DNA from: Pseudomonadota bacterium
GTDB lineage: Bacteria > Pseudomonadota > Gammaproteobacteria > Burkholderiales > Thiobacillaceae
Direction of reading: 5' to 3'
Assembly: GCA_021791235.1 (NCBI GenBank)
Contig: JAJYXA010000325.1
Location: forward strand, 1 to 15,417
Length of the DNA stretch: 15,417 nucleotides
The notes under the pieces are model-generated. The model was given only the letters and a program-made list of their open reading frames with translations, ran no database searches and was not told the DNA's origin. Shown here piece by piece: positions 1 through 6,811 of the stretch (within the stretch, counting starts at the first letter, position 1; each line of letters starts with the position of its first letter). A program made the translations under genes and the position numbers.

Positions 1-1
1 A

Positions 2-487
2 TTGCCGATACTGGCGGTTTTCTGGTGGTGGGGCGGATTCAGTACGGTCAGCGTGACCGAAACCGTGGCCGGACCTTACCGATATGCCTATCTCGATTAT
101 GAGGGCCCGATCAGCAACATGCGCAAATCGCAGCGCACCGCGCTGGACCGGTTCACCGAGGCCAGGGTGGCGGCGGGTGACACGATCAGCGTGATCCTGA
201 CCGATCCGCGCGCCGGCAACGGCAAGGTGCAGGCGCAACTGGGTTACCTCCTGGCCGACGATGCTGCGGTCCCCGCAGGCCTGAAGGAAGGCCGTATCGA
301 ACGTCGCCCGGTCTACGCGGCGCAGGTTCAGGCGGCGGTGTTGCTGGCGCCGTCCAAGGCCTATCAGGCGCTGGCCGACACGCTGAAACCGCTCGGCAAG
401 GGCATCGTCATGCCGACGGTCGAGCTGTATCGTCCGGCAGGCAAGGCCGACCGGATCGGCGTCTTCACCCTGGAAATGAATCGCTGA
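2..487 (+). CDS. GyrI-like small-molecule-binding domain protein, membrane-anchored (5' partial)
   Basis: The frame is open to the window edge, so the true start probably lies upstream; the first visible codon, TTG, is unlikely to be the initiator. The visible product begins with the end of a hydrophobic segment (LPILAVFWWWGGF) that looks like an N-terminal membrane anchor. The rest resembles the GyrI-like/SOUL-type ligand-binding fold: an early YRYAYLDYEGPI strand-turn, then RRPVYAAQVQAAVLLAPSKA, then a YQAL helix and a final PTVELYRP strand near residues 138-145. Family members bind small hydrophobic or cationic molecules or modulate DNA gyrase; no substrate can be inferred here. The stop overlaps the next start (TGATG), so the two genes are probably translationally coupled. 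The family call is fairly firm; the role is unknown. Confidence 0.7.
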   Translation: MPILAVFWWWGGFSTVSVTETVAGPYRYAYLDYEGPISNMRKSQRTALDRFTEARVAAGDTISVILTDPRAGNGKVQAQLGYLLADDAAVPAGLKEGRIERRPVYAAQVQAAVLLAPSKAYQALADTLKPLGKGIVMPTVELYRPAGKADRIGVFTLEMNR

Positions 488-1404
488 TGGCGTTCTTCTC
501 CGTCCTCGCTGCCATCGTGCTCGAGCACATACGTCCATTGCGGCAGCCGTTGCCGCATTATCAGCGTTACACCCTTTTCATTCATTGGCTCGAACGCAAG
601 CTCAACGCCGGCGAATACAGCCATGGCGTCATTGCCTGGACACTGGCGGTCGGGCCGGTTCTGGCGGGGGTATGGCTGGTTTTTTTTCTGCTCGCCGGCA
701 TCAGCCCGTTTCTCGGCTGGGTGTGGAATGTGGCGGTGTTGTATTTGACCCTCGGGTTCAAGTATTTCAGCGATGATGCCGAACGCATCGCGCGGCTGCT
801 GCGGGCGGGCGAACTCGATGCGGCACGCGCGCAGCTTGGCAGCTGGCGCGGTGGCGATACCAGCCAGTTCAGCGCCGACGACATCGCGCGCGTCACCATC
901 GAACAGGTGATGGCGGCAAGCCAGCGCCAGATGTTCGGCGTGCTGTTCTGGTTCGTGCTGCTGCTGCCGCTGGGGCCGGTCGGCGCAGTGCTGTTCCGCA
1001 CCGCCTCGATCCTGGCGCGGCGCTGGATCGACTCGCGCGGGCGCTTTGGCCTGTGCGCGCAGCGTATCTTTCATTTCATCAACTGGCTGCCTGCGCGGCT
1101 CACCGCACTCACTTACGCCATTGCCGGCAATTTCGAGGACGCCACCTACAGCTGGCGGACCCAGGCTGACAGCTGGCCGGAAGCGGAGGAGGGCGTGGTG
1201 CTGGCCGCAGGTGCTGGCGCCATGGGCGTGAAGCTGGGTCAGAGCGTCAACGTAGGCGGGGAAACCGTTTGGCGGCCCGAACTCGGCACCGGCCAGGCGC
1301 CCGACGCCGACTGCATCGACAGCGCGGTCAGCATGATCTGGCGCGGTCTGGTGATCTGGCTGGCGGCCGGACTGCTGATCGTCATCGCCGGCTGGGTTTC
1401 TTAA
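487..1404 (+). CDS. CobD/CbiB/AmpE-family integral membrane protein
   Basis: The 305-residue product has hydrophobic segments at about residues 48-70, 75-92, 148-170 and 285-303. It carries the family stretch GFKYFSDDAERIARLLRAG (about 90-108), followed by a D/E-rich helix and TIEQVMAASQRQMFGVLFWF. These features match the CobD/CbiB-like proteins common in betaproteobacteria and related to AmpE. True CobD/CbiB is the adenosylcobinamide-phosphate synthase, but no other cobalamin gene is in this window, so a cobalamin role is doubtful and an AmpE-like signalling or membrane role is equally possible. The ATG overlaps the preceding stop and no good Shine-Dalgarno is present, which suggests coupled translation. 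The next gene follows after 6 bp. The family is well supported; the reaction is not. Confidence 0.75.
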   Translation: MAFFSVLAAIVLEHIRPLRQPLPHYQRYTLFIHWLERKLNAGEYSHGVIAWTLAVGPVLAGVWLVFFLLAGISPFLGWVWNVAVLYLTLGFKYFSDDAERIARLLRAGELDAARAQLGSWRGGDTSQFSADDIARVTIEQVMAASQRQMFGVLFWFVLLLPLGPVGAVLFRTASILARRWIDSRGRFGLCAQRIFHFINWLPARLTALTYAIAGNFEDATYSWRTQADSWPEAEEGVVLAAGAGAMGVKLGQSVNVGGETVWRPELGTGQAPDADCIDSAVSMIWRGLVIWLAAGLLIVIAGWVS

Positions 1405-1410
1405 GGCCCC

Positions 1411-2649
1411 ATGCTCAACGCACTGTGGGTCGGCTTTTTCCTGGTCGCCTTTCTGATTGCGCTGTTCAAACTGGTTTTCCTCGGCGACGCCGGCGTGTTT
1501 GCCGCGCTGGTCAAGGCGCTGTTCGACAGCAGCAAGACTGCGTTTGAAATTGCGCTCGGTCTCACCGGCGTGATGGCGCTGTGGCTGGGGGTGATGAAGG
1601 TCGGCGAACGCGCCGGCATGCTCGACGTGCTGACGCGCGGCTTGGCGCCGCTGTTCCGTCGCCTGTTCCCCGACGTGCCGCCCAACCATCCCGCGCTCGG
1701 CGCGATGACCATGAACATGGGCGCCAACATGCTGGGGCTGGACAACGCCGCGACCCCGCTCGGCATCAAGGCGATGCAGGAGCTGCAGAAGCTCAATCCC
1801 TCGCCCGATACCGCCAGCGACGCGCAAATCCTGTTCCTGGTGATCAATACCGCGTCGGTGACCCTGCTGCCGGTCACCATCTTCACCTTCCGCGCGCAGC
1901 TCGGCGCCGCCGATCCCACCGACGTCTTCGTGCCGCTGCTCATCACCACCTACATCGGCACCCTCACCGGCATCCTGGTCACCGGCTTGTTCCAGCGCCT
2001 GCACCTGTGGAACCGCGTCACGATGGCCTACCTGGGCGGCGCCACCGCGCTGATCGGCGGACTGGTGGCGTATTTCTCCAGCCTTGACGCCGCCGAGATG
2101 ACACGGCAGTCGGCCATCCTCAGCAACGTCGTGCTGTCCGGCCTCATCGTTTTGTTCCTGCTGATGGCGGTGTGGCGCCGCGTCAATGCCTACGAGGCCT
2201 TCATCGAGGGCGCCAAAGAGGGCTTTCACACGGCGGTCACGATCATTCCGTATCTTGTCGCGATGCTGGTGGCGATCGGCGTGTTCCGTGCCAGTGGCGC
2301 GCTCGACCTGCTGATGAACGGCGTGCGCAGTGCCGTGCTGGCGCTGGGCTTCGACGCACGCTGGGTCGACGCGCTGCCCACCGCACTGATGAAACCGTTT
2401 TCCGGCAGCGGCGCGCGCGCCATGATGATCGACACCATGCAGGCCCACGGCGCGGATTCCTTCGCCGGGCGGCTCGCCTCCATCGTGCAGGGCAGCACCG
2501 AAACCACGTTCTATGTGCTGGCGGTGTACTTCGGCGCGGTCGGCATCAAGCGCGTGCGCCACGCCGTCACCTGCGGGCTGATCGCCGACGTCGCCGGCAT
2601 CCTCGCCGCCATCGGCATGGCCTATCTCTTTTTCGGCAAAGCCGCCTGA
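1411..2649 (+). CDS. SpmA-SpmB fusion, nucleoside-recognition (Gate) domain membrane protein
   Basis: The 412-residue multi-pass membrane protein carries two Gate domains. The first (about 45-155) contains the SpmA-like block MNMGANMLGLDNAATPLG (101-118) and ends in a hydrophobic stretch with NTASVTLLPV. The second (about 268-405) contains KPFSGSGAR (328-336) and QGSTETTFYVLAVYFG (360-375), typical of SpmB. In Bacillus, SpmA and SpmB are separate proteins of about 180-200 residues needed for spore-core dehydration; here they are joined in an organism that probably does not sporulate. The likely role is transport or gating of a small molecule, with substrate unknown. AAGG just before the ATG (1403-1406) overlaps the upstream stop codon, so it sits in the same operon as the two genes before it. 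Confidence 0.8.
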   Translation: MLNALWVGFFLVAFLIALFKLVFLGDAGVFAALVKALFDSSKTAFEIALGLTGVMALWLGVMKVGERAGMLDVLTRGLAPLFRRLFPDVPPNHPALGAMTMNMGANMLGLDNAATPLGIKAMQELQKLNPSPDTASDAQILFLVINTASVTLLPVTIFTFRAQLGAADPTDVFVPLLITTYIGTLTGILVTGLFQRLHLWNRVTMAYLGGATALIGGLVAYFSSLDAAEMTRQSAILSNVVLSGLIVLFLLMAVWRRVNAYEAFIEGAKEGFHTAVTIIPYLVAMLVAIGVFRASGALDLLMNGVRSAVLALGFDARWVDALPTALMKPFSGSGARAMMIDTMQAHGADSFAGRLASIVQGSTETTFYVLAVYFGAVGIKRVRHAVTCGLIADVAGILAAIGMAYLFFGKAA

Positions 2650-2884
2650 TCCTGAAAACCGTAGTTGACCGCTTATCATCTGAAGGAATTTCGTACGGAT
2701 ATTGGCATGTCAGCCTTCGATCACACTCTGTTACACACTAAGTACGCTACACAGCCCGCTGGCACGCCTGGTCGTGCGCCTGCCTTTGTCGCTCGTCGTT
2801 GCAGGCCCCGGCCGCTGCCTTCTCACTTCGCGGCAGTCACTCGCCCATACGCACCATCGGGCGCGTCCAACCACGGTTTCTAGG

Positions 2885-4360
2885 ATGAAAACCTACGACA
2901 CCCTCGCCGCCGTCGATCTCGGATCCAACTCCTTCCGCCTGGAAGTGGCGCGGGTCGTCGGCGACCAGCTCTATCCGCTCGATTCGCTGAAGGAAACCGT
3001 GCGCCTGGCCGGTGGGCTCGGCGACGACAAGCGGCTCGACGAAGCTGCCCAGGAACGTGCGCTGGCCTGCCTGAAGCGCTTCGGCGAACGCCTGCGCGGC
3101 CTGTCGCCGGAAGCGATCCGTTGCGTCGGCACCTCGGCGCTACGCGTCGCCAAGAATGCCGGCGAATTCATTCCCAAGGCCGAAGCCGCGCTCGGGCACC
3201 CGATCGAGATCGTCGCCGGACGCGAGGAGGCACGGCTCATCTACCTGGGCGTCGCCCATTCGCTGCCGGCCTCGCCCGACCGGCGCCTGGTCGTCGACAT
3301 CGGTGGCGGCTCCACCGAATTCATCATCGGCCATGGGCTGAAGCCCCACGAGCGCGAAAGCCTGCACATGGGCTGCGTGAACTTCTCGCAGCGTTACTTT
3401 GCCGACGGCATCGTCGACAAGGCCGCCTTCAAGGCCGCCGAGACGGCGGCCCGCGTCGAGGTCGAGCGCATCGCGAAAGAGTTTTCCCGCGGCAACTGGC
3501 AGCAGGCGGTGGGCTCCAGCGGCACCGCACGCGCCTTGCGCGAAATCCTCGAACAGTGCGGCTGGTCGGCGCACGGCATCACCGCCGACGGACTCGCCCA
3601 GCTGCGCGCCCAGTTCATCAGGGCCGGGCAACTCGACACGCTCGAACTGCCCGGTCTGACGCGCGACCGCCGTCCGGTCATCGCCGGCGGCTTCGCCATC
3701 ATGGCCGGCCTGTTCGCCGAGCTTGAAATCGAGCAGATGGACGTCGCCGAGACCGCCATGCGCGAAGGCATTCTCTACGACTTGCTGGGGCGCTTCCACC
3801 AGCACGACATGCGCGAGGCGACGGTGGACGAATTCATGCGCCGCTATCACATCGATACCCGGCAGGCGGCGCGCGTCAACCAGGTGGCGATGAAGCTGCT
3901 GGCCGCCAGCGGCGGCAGCGATGAAAACGACATGCGCTTCTTGGACTGGGCCGCCCGCCTGCACGAAATCGGGCTCATGGTGTCGCACGGCGGCTACCAT
4001 CGCCATTCCGGCTACATCCTGGAAAACGCCGACATGCCCGGATTCTCGCGCACCGACCAGGCGCGTCTGGCGCTGCTGGCACGCGCCCAGCGCGGCGCCC
4101 TGACGAAGCTGCCGGTCTTCGCCGCCGGCATGGTGCCGGACAATGACCGCATGCTGGTGTGGCTGTTGCGCCAGGCCGTCATCCTCTGCCGCAACCGCGC
4201 CGAACCGCGCCTGCCCGACGTCAGCGTGGAAGCGAGCAGCAAGCGCTTCCGCCTGACCCTGCCCGAAGGCTGGCTGGAGCGCCGTCCGCTCACCCAGCGT
4301 GCGCTGGAAGAGGAGGCGGTGCACTGGCACGCGGTGGGGATGAAATACGTGTTCGGCTGA
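2885..4360 (+). CDS. ppx: Exopolyphosphatase (Ppx/GppA family)
   Basis: The 491-residue enzyme should release orthophosphate processively from inorganic polyphosphate in the cytoplasm; GppA-type pppGpp hydrolysis is an alternative or additional activity. ASKHA phosphate-binding loops are visible: DLGSNSFRLE (11-20), GTSALR (82-87) and DIGGGSTEF (138-146). The acidic REEARLI segment (113-119) holds the expected catalytic Glu. A C-terminal HD-like helical region includes AARLHEIGLMVSHGGYHRHSG (about 357-377). The ATG at 2885 was chosen because homology begins there; the frame is open to 2702, but the extra 61 residues look non-coding. The ATG has no usable Shine-Dalgarno and follows a TAG in another frame by one base. 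No ppk lies beside it. The gene ends 3 bp from the convergent glutathione transferase gene. Confidence 0.9.
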   Translation: MKTYDTLAAVDLGSNSFRLEVARVVGDQLYPLDSLKETVRLAGGLGDDKRLDEAAQERALACLKRFGERLRGLSPEAIRCVGTSALRVAKNAGEFIPKAEAALGHPIEIVAGREEARLIYLGVAHSLPASPDRRLVVDIGGGSTEFIIGHGLKPHERESLHMGCVNFSQRYFADGIVDKAAFKAAETAARVEVERIAKEFSRGNWQQAVGSSGTARALREILEQCGWSAHGITADGLAQLRAQFIRAGQLDTLELPGLTRDRRPVIAGGFAIMAGLFAELEIEQMDVAETAMREGILYDLLGRFHQHDMREATVDEFMRRYHIDTRQAARVNQVAMKLLAASGGSDENDMRFLDWAARLHEIGLMVSHGGYHRHSGYILENADMPGFSRTDQARLALLARAQRGALTKLPVFAAGMVPDNDRMLVWLLRQAVILCRNRAEPRLPDVSVEASSKRFRLTLPEGWLERRPLTQRALEEEAVHWHAVGMKYVFG

Positions 4361-4363
4361 ACC

Positions 4364-5155
4364 TTACAAGCCCAGTTCTGCGTCGGTCGCGCTGTGTTCG
4401 TATTTGTTCCGGGGCGGCCAGGGACGGGTTCGCCAGTCAGGCTCGAAGGCCATGGACGACCGACTGCGGCCCGGAGGCAGCGCGCCGTTGCCCGCCCCCT
4501 TCGCGTAGTCGTAATAGAGCTTGACCACTTCTTCCTTGGTCGTTTGCTGCGCAGCCGGATGCGCGAGGCAGGCATCAATCCACTTGCGGACGCGCGCGTA
4601 GCGCGGCTCATCGGGCAGCGCGAAGTTTTCGTAGTACTCGAGAAACCAGAACCGCTGGAAGAAGGGCGTGAAAACCGTCTCCGCCCACCCGAACGCCTCG
4701 AAGAGGAACGGACCGGAAGGCGCATGCTCCAGCAGAAAATCATTCAGCTGCGCATACTGCTTCAGCATGCCCTCCCTGAGCGCATCGCGGCGTGCGGGGT
4801 CCTGGTTCATCAGCCACAGGTAGCCTTGGCTGAAGAAGTCTCCATCCATCCGCGTCAGCATATTCTCCACTGCACGCAGGTAGGGATCGCGCTGGGCGAC
4901 CGGGTGCTCCGGATAGATGTCCTCGAGATACTGCAGGATGACCAGGCTTTCCTTGATGATGCGGCCGTCGGCCGTCTCCAGGATGGGCAGCGCCGTGGTG
5001 CCACGGGTCTTTTGCAGCAGCCAGTCAGGCCGTGCCTGGGTAATGTCGATCACCTGAAAATCGAATTCGTCGCGCCGGCCCTTCAGCGTCAGCAGGATTT
5101 CAATACGCTGGCAGAAAGGGCAGACGGGGATGTGGTAGAGAGTCGGATGCGTCAT
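4364..5155 (-). CDS. Glutathione S-transferase family protein
   Basis: The 263-residue cytoplasmic protein has an N-terminal thioredoxin-fold domain with a CPFC motif at residues 12-15, a cis-proline in ALPIL (55-59) and the glutathione-gamma-glutamyl-binding ES pair (69-70). These are followed by an all-helical C-terminal domain (about 90-215). A Cys at the active-site position suggests a thiol-transferase or omega/beta-like class rather than a Tyr/Ser class. A tail of about 45 residues rich in Pro, Arg and Trp (from about 217) extends beyond the usual GST fold. The ATG at 5155 was chosen because the fold begins immediately; a TTG at 5194 would add 13 residues with no visible homology. It probably conjugates or reduces electrophiles or mixed disulfides; the substrate is unknown. 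Confidence 0.87.
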   Translation of the reverse strand: MTHPTLYHIPVCPFCQRIEILLTLKGRRDEFDFQVIDITQARPDWLLQKTRGTTALPILETADGRIIKESLVILQYLEDIYPEHPVAQRDPYLRAVENMLTRMDGDFFSQGYLWLMNQDPARRDALREGMLKQYAQLNDFLLEHAPSGPFLFEAFGWAETVFTPFFQRFWFLEYYENFALPDEPRYARVRKWIDACLAHPAAQQTTKEEVVKLYYDYAKGAGNGALPPGRSRSSMAFEPDWRTRPWPPRNKYEHSATDAELGL

Positions 5156-5235
5156 GGGTGCGCTGGATAAACGGGCTTCGGGTGACGCGTCCAAGCGACA
5201 GTGTAAGCGGGCGGCTGCTTGCCCAGCACGATTAT

Positions 5236-5252
5236 CGCCGCATGCTGCGGCG
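5236..5252. repeat. 7-bp perfect GC hairpin
   Basis: CGCCGCA (5236-5242) and TGCGGCG (5246-5252) are perfect inverted repeats around a 3-base loop. The hairpin lies between the 130-aa orphan gene and the glutathione transferase gene, both on the minus strand. Read on that strand it is followed by ATAAT rather than a clean T-run, so it may be a weak terminator for the orphan gene or an attenuator before the transferase. Confidence 0.4.
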
Positions 5253-5264
5253 TGAGGTCTTCAG

Positions 5265-5278
5265 AAACAGGCCTGTTT
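5265..5278. promoter_or_regulatory. 14-bp perfect palindrome, possible operator
   Basis: AAACAGGCCTGTTT is its own reverse complement over all 14 bases and sits about 110 bp upstream of the glutathione transferase start, in the leader region between two minus-strand genes. Such compact dyads commonly bind dimeric repressors. As RNA it would form only a weak stem, so a DNA operator is preferred over a terminator. The regulator is unknown. Confidence 0.3.
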
Positions 5279-5394
5279 TGGGTTTGGCTGTGGTGGGATG
5301 TTCCTGCATCGAGGCGCGGGCAGTGTGCTCGCCGCCTGCCCCGTTGGAAGAGGTGCGGATATCGGGGATCAGCAGGATGTGACGCTGCGCGCTT

Positions 5395-5787
5395 TCAGTG
5401 CGACATCCGGATCATCGCTTCAGCGTGCACGACAAATCGCGTCAGCGCCTCGCATTTTTCACGACAGGCACAGCTTCGATCCTCGATCAGCCGGGATACC
5501 GTCACTGCGAGTGCATCACACGCATTCATCAGGCGCTCAAACCCTGCCGCCCTGGCGCACTCGCGCAAGCGCATCAGCGCCAGGGCGTAGGCCGTAATCC
5601 TGTCTTCGGTCAACGTATCGGGATGGGTAAAGCATTGATGGGAAACGATGTTACCCATATCGTTCAAGGCGGCCACCGCCGCCGTAACCAAATCCTCAGG
5701 CGCGCCCGGACTCGGTGCGTGCTCTATGCAGGCTGATGTCACTCCACCGATCCGATGCTTTGAGCTCAGATATTGCATGTTTCGCAT
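5395..5787 (-). CDS. Hypothetical helical protein with seven cysteines (130 aa)
   Basis: I do not recognise this protein. It has a usable ribosome-binding site (AGGGG about 7 bases before the ATG) and ordinary coding composition. After a disordered-looking first 30 residues it appears mostly alpha-helical, with helices at about 31-50, 61-82, 84-102 and 107-127. The segment MRLRECARAAGFERLMNACDAL (72-93) has the small-residue spacing of a helical bundle reminiscent of HPt-like proteins, but I see no convincing phospho-acceptor histidine context. Cysteines are at 20, 52, 77, 90, 106, 108 and 112, with CACREKC near the C-terminus, which could bind metal or respond to redox state. No signal peptide or membrane segment is evident. 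It appears to be a single-gene unit upstream of the transferase gene. Confidence 0.65.
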   Translation of the reverse strand: MRNMQYLSSKHRIGGVTSACIEHAPSPGAPEDLVTAAVAALNDMGNIVSHQCFTHPDTLTEDRITAYALALMRLRECARAAGFERLMNACDALAVTVSRLIEDRSCACREKCEALTRFVVHAEAMIRMSH

Positions 5788-5886
5788 GGCTTATCCCCTG
5801 ATTGTTGAGACGGCCAGCGGGTTGTGTAGGTGCGGGGCTGGCTGCCCTATTACGACGGGTGTGGCTCAAACTTTAACTTCTGTACC

Positions 5887-5914
5887 ACTATAGACTGGTT
5901 CGTCTGTACTGCAA
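5887..5914 (-). promoter_or_regulatory. Candidate sigma-70 promoter for the 130-aa orphan gene
   Basis: On the minus strand, TTGCAG (-35, 5914-5909) and TATAGT (-10, 5892-5887) are 16 bp apart. The -10 matches the consensus at 5 of 6 positions and the -35 at 3 of 6. Transcription would begin near 5880 and leave a leader of about 90 bases before the ATG at 5787. TCTGTAC is repeated at 5879-5885 and 5903-5909, once at the start point and once in the spacer next to the -35, and could be a regulator site. Confidence 0.3.
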
Positions 5915-6118
5915 TCCCGGGTGGACGGTCTCTCACATGGGGTTGGTCTGCGTGGCCTGGAAGCAGCGAACTGGGATACATGGAGTCTGCCCATTTGTTC
6001 TAGCAGAAGAGGAGAAATTCGTAAGCTGCCCGCAACGTCAGCGGTCAGGAGGGCGCGATGTGGCCGACCGTCTTGGGCATCAGGAAGGGAACCGTCGCCC
6101 CGCCGTACGGGAAGGAGC

Positions 6119-6145
6119 GGGGTTTTGGGATGGGATGGGGTCGGG
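6119..6145 (+). other. G-quadruplex motif with five G-runs
   Basis: The plus strand has G-runs of 4, 3, 3, 4 and 3 bases at 6119-6122, 6127-6129, 6132-6134, 6137-6140 and 6143-6145, separated by TTTT, AT, AT and TC. This meets the canonical four-run, short-loop rule with one spare run. It lies in the gene-free region 65 bp beyond the stop of the YqhA-family gene. For transcription of that gene the G-rich strand is the template, so a folded quadruplex could pause RNA polymerase and assist termination. That role is inference. Confidence 0.6.
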
Positions 6146-6169
6146 CCGTTTAAGGCGACCGTTCAGAAA

Positions 6170-6203
6170 TAACCGAGCTCGGTGCCTTTGGTTTCCGCGG
6201 TTA
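6170..6203 (-). terminator. Probable terminator of the YqhA-family gene
   Basis: TAACCG (6170-6175) and CGGTTA (6198-6203) are inverted repeats directly beyond the stop of the minus-strand gene. The 12-base palindrome ACCGAGCTCGGT (6172-6183) offers an alternative stem. On the minus strand the structure is followed by TTATTTCT, a short T-rich tract. The long loop and imperfect T-tract make this a weak call. Confidence 0.35.
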
Positions 6204-6209
6204 TCAGTT

Positions 6210-6770
6210 TCAGTGCACGGCGTCCTCTTGATCCTCTTTGCCGTGGGATTCCGATTTGTGCGTGAGGTAGAGCGCCAGCCCGACCAGGGCGATGCCACCG
6301 CCGAGATAGAGCAGATCGAGCGAGGTCGCCAGATTCATCTTCAGCGCTTCCTCGAACAGGGTGACGATGAGAATCATCAGGATCACCTTGGCCAGGCGGG
6401 CCTTCAGGTCGTCCAGGCTCTCGATCACCAGGATCTTGCTCGAGGTCTTGCTGCCGCGAGCCTCGTCGATATCGCTGACGAACAGTTCGTACATGCCGAG
6501 GGCGAAAATCAGCATGAAGGTGGCGAGCAGGTAGCCGTCCACCACCTCGACCACGTGCGTGATGGTCTCGTCGTGAATCGCTTTGCGGGTATCGGCGGCC
6601 AGGGCCGGATCGGCGTAATGCAGCATGTGGCCGACCAGATAGACCACGTCCACCGTGGCCATGTAGAAAATCGCCGTTGCCGCCGCCATGCTGGCAACCA
6701 CCGCGACCACGACGACGAAGCGGCCGCTCCACAGGGTTTTCTCAAAAAACAGTTCGATAAGTTTAAGCAT
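6210..6770 (-). CDS. YqhA-family (UPF0114) inner-membrane protein
   Basis: The 186-residue protein has the arrangement of the YqhA/UPF0114 family: a short amphipathic N-terminus ending WSGRF, then membrane segments at about 18-46, 77-98, 124-142 and 150-168. A conserved acidic and polar stretch follows the second segment (MYELFVSDIDEA, 92-103), and SLDDLKARLAKVILMILIV (118-136) is typical. E. coli YqhA is 164 residues; this copy has a somewhat longer loop (47-75) and a charged C-terminal tail. The family's biochemical function is not established. GGAAG about 7 bases before the ATG is a reasonable ribosome-binding site. The gene starts 41 bp after the diguanylate cyclase stop on the same strand, so the two are probably co-transcribed. 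Confidence 0.8.
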   Translation of the reverse strand: MLKLIELFFEKTLWSGRFVVVVAVVASMAAATAIFYMATVDVVYLVGHMLHYADPALAADTRKAIHDETITHVVEVVDGYLLATFMLIFALGMYELFVSDIDEARGSKTSSKILVIESLDDLKARLAKVILMILIVTLFEEALKMNLATSLDLLYLGGGIALVGLALYLTHKSESHGKEDQEDAVH

Positions 6771-6811
6771 AGGGATCTTCCATCCGGTTCGATTGACAGC
6801 ACGTTACAAAA

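Larger units (their letters stand above)
5788..6209. other. 422-bp gene-free region
   Basis: No convincing gene is seen on either strand between the 130-aa orphan and the YqhA-family gene. Short open frames exist but have no recognisable product or good ribosome-binding site. The region holds a candidate promoter for the orphan gene (5887-5914, minus), two TCTGTAC direct repeats (5879-5885 and 5903-5909), a purine/G-rich stretch with a G-quadruplex motif (6119-6145) and a probable terminator of the YqhA-family gene (6170-6203). It could hide a small RNA or a decayed element; neither is shown. Confidence 0.5.

Noticed and set aside
364..2679. 771-codon open frame on the minus strand
   Set aside because: It lies antisense to the GyrI-like, CobD/CbiB-like and SpmA-SpmB genes. 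Its product is His/Gln/Arg/Asp/Gly-rich with no recognisable domain, the usual shadow of GC-rich coding sequence.
2702..2884. 61-residue N-terminal extension of ppx from a TTG
   Set aside because: The extension shows no family similarity, and the ASKHA fold starts right after the ATG at 2885.
3140..4330. 396-codon open frame on the minus strand
   Set aside because: It is antisense to ppx, low in hydrophobic-core patterning and without family features, whereas the plus-strand frame has clear Ppx motifs.
5921..6172. 83-codon plus-strand open frame in the gene-free region
   Set aside because: There is no ribosome-binding site before its start and the Arg/Ser/Gly-rich product has no domain. It runs through the G-quadruplex tract, so it is probably not a gene, though an eroded element cannot be excluded.
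5821..6210. Possible group II intron or insertion-sequence remnant
   Set aside because: I looked for a domain V-like hairpin, terminal inverted repeats and target-site duplications and found none.
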